Assembly (NCBI GenBank): GCA_964412395.1
Contig: CAYPOY010000274.1
Span: forward strand, 1 to 7,198
Source of the DNA: CAYPOY01 sp964412395
GTDB taxonomy: Bacteria; Chloroflexota; Anaerolineae; B4-G1
DNA: 7,198 nucleotides
Direction of reading: 5' to 3'
In this document: piece by piece, positions 4,886 to 7,198 of the stretch
Layout: each line of letters opens with the position of its first letter
How positions within the stretch are numbered: position 1 is the stretch's first letter
Program-made: the position numbers and the translations under genes
The notes under the pieces: generated by a model
Told to the model about the DNA's origin: nothing
The model's input: the letters and a program-made list of their open reading frames with translations, nothing else
Database searches by the model: none

Positions 4886-7087
4886 TCAGGGTAGTGATGC
4901 GACATAGAGCCGTCCGCCACTGATCACGTACAACCGCCTTGAGGTCTCGTCCACCGCTAACGCCTCCAGTGCATCAAAAGCTCCGTCGGCGCGGAATTGT
5001 GCCCGGAAGACCCCGTCAGGCCCCAATGCAACCACCCGCCTGTTGCCCTGATCGGCCACGTAGACCACACCACTGCTCCCATCTGGATCCACCGCCAACG
5101 CGACCGCCTGGCTGAGGTCGCCGGGTAGCCCGCGCACATCGAAGGGCTCGGGTGCACCTCCCAGGAACTTGAGGATTGCTCCATCGGTGTAGAGGATGTA
5201 GATACTGCCGTCTATCGCTATGTCTCGCGCGTCAGCCAGCGATCTGGGCAAAGAGTCAGAGTCGACGAAGTAGTGAGCAGGCCGCTCAGGATAGGTATCG
5301 CCTCGAGGTTCGTAACGCCGGATCTGCTGAATGGCGGTGTCCAGAACATACAGGCGGCCTTTGAAGGAGCCGACAACCTTGGGCGAGTGTGGCGGCGTGC
5401 CCAGAAAGGAACGCTGCAACTGGGGGGCTCCTCCTTCGCTCTCCCAGGCAGGGTCGTAACTTACCAATGCACCGTCCTCTTCGAGGATCAGGAGGCCGCT
5501 TGTCTGCCGTCCACCTTCCAGGCTGACCCAGGTGAAATCCACCAGGTTCCCCACCTCTCCCCCACCGATCTGCTGCCCGGTTTGTACGAGGATGGGTACA
5601 TCCCCTTGCTCGATCACGCCATCCCCGGTCGGATTCAGGGTCACTTGAGTCACCCATCCTCCTATCGGGTCGAGGACGAAGATTTTTTGCCCGTGGACGA
5701 CCAGTTGACGCGGCATGGTGCCCGGTCCGAAATCCTCCAGTTGGACGGGCCGTAGGCGGATGGTGCCGTCGAGGAAATCAATGGCGGCCTGGGCCTGGGC
5801 CTGGAGCGCCGTGGCGACCGGGTCGTCGGGCCGCAACGTGGCAGCGGTGTTAGCGTGCTCCAGTGCAGCCTCCCAATGGGGTCGAGCCCCCTCTGAGATA
5901 CCCCCAGCGGCCTGGGCCAACGCAATCTCTTCCTCCGCCTGGTTGAGGAACTCTTGGAAGCGCGACTTCGCCCCAAACGACGGGTATGCCAGCGCCACGA
6001 TGATGGCCAGCACGACCGGGATGCCGATAGCAATAGCCATCATCACGGCGCGGTTCTCCCTGGGGACTGGACGAGGAGGACGTGCCCGACGACGAGTCTC
6101 CCGCTCAGGACCAGGGAGCATGCGCCGGAACAACGTGCCCGCCCCTCTGGCCAGCCACACGCCAGCGGCAGCAATCCCGTGTCCCACAGAACGGATGCCT
6201 GCCAGGATAGCGGAGATCCCGCGCCCTATAGAACGAATGACCTTCCCCATCCGTTCTCCCAGGCTGGGCCCCAGTTCACGGGTTGGCTTCGGACGTGCAC
6301 GGGGCTTCGGCCGGGGCGGCTTGCGACTGGGGCGGGGCGGGGGCTGAGGAGGGGCCTCGCGGTCCACAGGCACTTTCTCTGGCAAAGCCCAGCGCACGAC
6401 TAGCGCGGCGAAGTCGGCTCCAGCCCCGACCTGTTCCAATCCCTCCAGCACCTCGTGCACCCCGGCACGGGGCAGTACGCGGGCGATAGCCTCGCCGCCA
6501 GCCTCCTGAATCAAGGCGGACGGGGCCAGCAACAATGTGTTGCCTGGGGCAATGAAAGCATGGTGGAGACGCACGTTGGCCAGCCGCCCCATTCCCAGGG
6601 GGGTCAGCTCCTTACCATGGGAGAAACACTCCAGGCGATCCCGGTGAAGGAAACAGGCCCGACCAGAGCCAGCCTGGAGGATAAATAGGTCATCATCGTG
6701 CAGAGCAGCGCAGATGATGCCGCTGTAGCACCGGTCGGAGGGAACGGAGTGCAAGTTGTTGTCGAACAAGTACCGGTTGGCGGCGGTCGCCGCCTGGCGC
6801 AGCGCAGCTGTGATACTGCCGGTGGTGGCCCAGTACGTCTGTGCCAGCACCTCGCGCAGTTCCCGGTAGAGGTGTGGCGATGCCGGCCCAGTCAGGTCCA
6901 GTAGGATGAAAAGCTGCTCGCTCTCCCGACCACGGGTCGCCCGTGGTGGCGGGTTCAGGGCCGTAGCGTAGGGCGCGGCATCTTCCAGGCGCGTGCCATT
7001 GGCGATGCACAGCGTGCCGACAATGGACTTAATCGGGGAACTAGCGGGATTGTCTGTACAAGTGGACACTGTCTCATCTCCAATCAT
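4886..7087 (-). CDS. Degenerate PP2C-like domain / membrane helix / NHL-like beta-propeller protein
   Basis: This is probably a single-pass membrane protein joining a cytoplasmic phosphatase-like domain to an external propeller; its function is unknown. Residues about 23-233 resemble the PPM/PP2C fold: FILLDLTGPAS, then a helix, CYSGIICAALHDDDLFILQAGSGRACFLHRDRLE (119-152, in parts), LTPLGMG and GADFAALVVRW. The metal-binding pieces are altered: no DGxGG, GSGRA where GDSRA is expected, and DFAALVV where DNxT is expected. So it is likely a pseudophosphatase. Residues 237-275 are a proline/basic linker, 284-311 a duplicated glycine-rich amphipathic stretch, and 347-369 a membrane helix. Residues 376-440 are helical and TPR-like (AAT-LRPDDPVA), and 455-733 form blades with NHL-like repeats such as ALAVDPDGSSGVVYVADQGN (664-682, in part) and ALAVDETSRRLYV. 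ATG at 7087 follows AGGAG; a GTG at 7069 after GGAG is an alternative. The gene lies upstream of the LCP gene, on the same strand. Positive domain calls are by eye. Confidence 0.8.
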   Translation of the reverse strand: MIGDETVSTCTDNPASSPIKSIVGTLCIANGTRLEDAAPYATALNPPPRATRGRESEQLFILLDLTGPASPHLYRELREVLAQTYWATTGSITAALRQAATAANRYLFDNNLHSVPSDRCYSGIICAALHDDDLFILQAGSGRACFLHRDRLECFSHGKELTPLGMGRLANVRLHHAFIAPGNTLLLAPSALIQEAGGEAIARVLPRAGVHEVLEGLEQVGAGADFAALVVRWALPEKVPVDREAPPQPPPRPSRKPPRPKPRARPKPTRELGPSLGERMGKVIRSIGRGISAILAGIRSVGHGIAAAGVWLARGAGTLFRRMLPGPERETRRRARPPRPVPRENRAVMMAIAIGIPVVLAIIVALAYPSFGAKSRFQEFLNQAEEEIALAQAAGGISEGARPHWEAALEHANTAATLRPDDPVATALQAQAQAAIDFLDGTIRLRPVQLEDFGPGTMPRQLVVHGQKIFVLDPIGGWVTQVTLNPTGDGVIEQGDVPILVQTGQQIGGGEVGNLVDFTWVSLEGGRQTSGLLILEEDGALVSYDPAWESEGGAPQLQRSFLGTPPHSPKVVGSFKGRLYVLDTAIQQIRRYEPRGDTYPERPAHYFVDSDSLPRSLADARDIAIDGSIYILYTDGAILKFLGGAPEPFDVRGLPGDLSQAVALAVDPDGSSGVVYVADQGNRRVVALGPDGVFRAQFRADGAFDALEALAVDETSRRLYVISGGRLYVASLP
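6155..6238 (-). repeat. Internal 42-bp tandem duplication encoding a glycine-rich amphipathic stretch
   Basis: Protein residues 284-297 (IRSIGRGISAILAG) and 298-311 (IRSVGHGIAAAGVW) align closely. Over the first 30 nt the two DNA units match at about 21 positions and most differences are transitions, so this looks like an old tandem duplication. The peptide is hydrophobic on one face and basic on the other and sits before the membrane helix, so it may bind the membrane surface. Confidence 0.5.
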
Positions 7088-7093
7088 CGCTTA

Positions 7094-7098
7094 CTCCT
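7094..7098 (-). promoter_or_regulatory. Ribosome binding site of the propeller-protein gene
   Basis: AGGAG lies 6 nt before the ATG at 7087. It is a good match in place, but it overlaps the predicted transcription start of the nearest promoter, so it may not be fully inside the mRNA. Confidence 0.5.
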
Positions 7099-7101
7099 GA
7101 C

Positions 7102-7130
7102 ATTATACCGCTATCTTCGCGCTGACGCAA
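7102..7130 (-). promoter_or_regulatory. Sigma-70-type promoter for the propeller-protein gene
   Basis: On the minus strand TTGCGT (7130-7125) is followed by 17 nt and a perfect TATAAT (7107-7102). The predicted start near 7095 leaves a leader of only about 8 nt to the ATG, or about 26 nt to the alternative GTG at 7069. The -10 match is strong; the -35 match is partial. Confidence 0.5.
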
Positions 7131-7198
7131 CAGCGGATCACACGGGGTTTTCGAAGCAGAACAGGGGCGGAAAATCAACCCCAAAATTCACCCTCCGA

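Noticed and set aside
3952..4923. Long + strand open frame opposite the LCP gene
   Set aside because: It is antisense to a well-supported LCP domain, has no recognisable domain and has the composition expected of a shadow frame in GC-rich DNA.
7144..7182. Imperfect inverted repeat GGGGTTTTC / GAAAA-TCAA-CCCC
   Set aside because: A 4-nt bulge and no T-run or conserved motif; too weak to call a terminator or mobile-element end, and the region runs off the window.

Overview
The window is GC-rich and densely coded, with five protein genes in two opposed groups. A Chloroflexota bacterium (Anaerolineae-like) is my best guess. It rests on the style of the long phosphatase-like/membrane/beta-propeller protein next to an LCP wall-polymer protein, and on the C-run/G-run palindrome at 1335-1356. 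No marker gene confirms it.

Positions 1-3399 (+ strand) hold a tightly packed operon of three genes. The first is a 5'-truncated EamA/DMT-type transporter. The second is a YbaK/ProX-type aminoacyl-tRNA deacylase whose ATG lies inside the transporter's 3' end. The third is a hydantoinase/oxoprolinase-family (HyuA-like) ATPase-fold protein whose ATG overlaps the deacylase stop (TAATG). The overlaps point to translational coupling. A shared role in small-molecule or amino-acid metabolism is inference only. The end of the deacylase gene contains a striking palindrome and G-run that look like an inserted or expanded repeat encoding an extra C-terminal tail.

Positions 3412-7087 (- strand) converge on the first operon with only 12 bp between stop codons. 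In transcription order there is a 733-codon protein with a degenerate PP2C-like cytoplasmic domain, a basic proline-rich linker, one membrane helix and an extracytoplasmic NHL-like beta-propeller. After a 97-bp gap with its own extended -10 promoter and a leader hairpin comes an LCP (LytR-CpsA-Psr) protein with a C-terminal LytR_C domain. LCP proteins normally attach lipid-linked polymers to the cell wall. The pair could be an envelope module in which the propeller protein senses or scaffolds on the outside and a phosphatase-like domain that appears inactive reports inside. This is the most interesting hypothesis in the window, and it is inference.

Positions 7088-7198 are the upstream region of the - strand group: a promoter, a ribosome binding site and otherwise no recognisable gene. 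I see no tRNA, rRNA, CRISPR array, transposase or phage gene.
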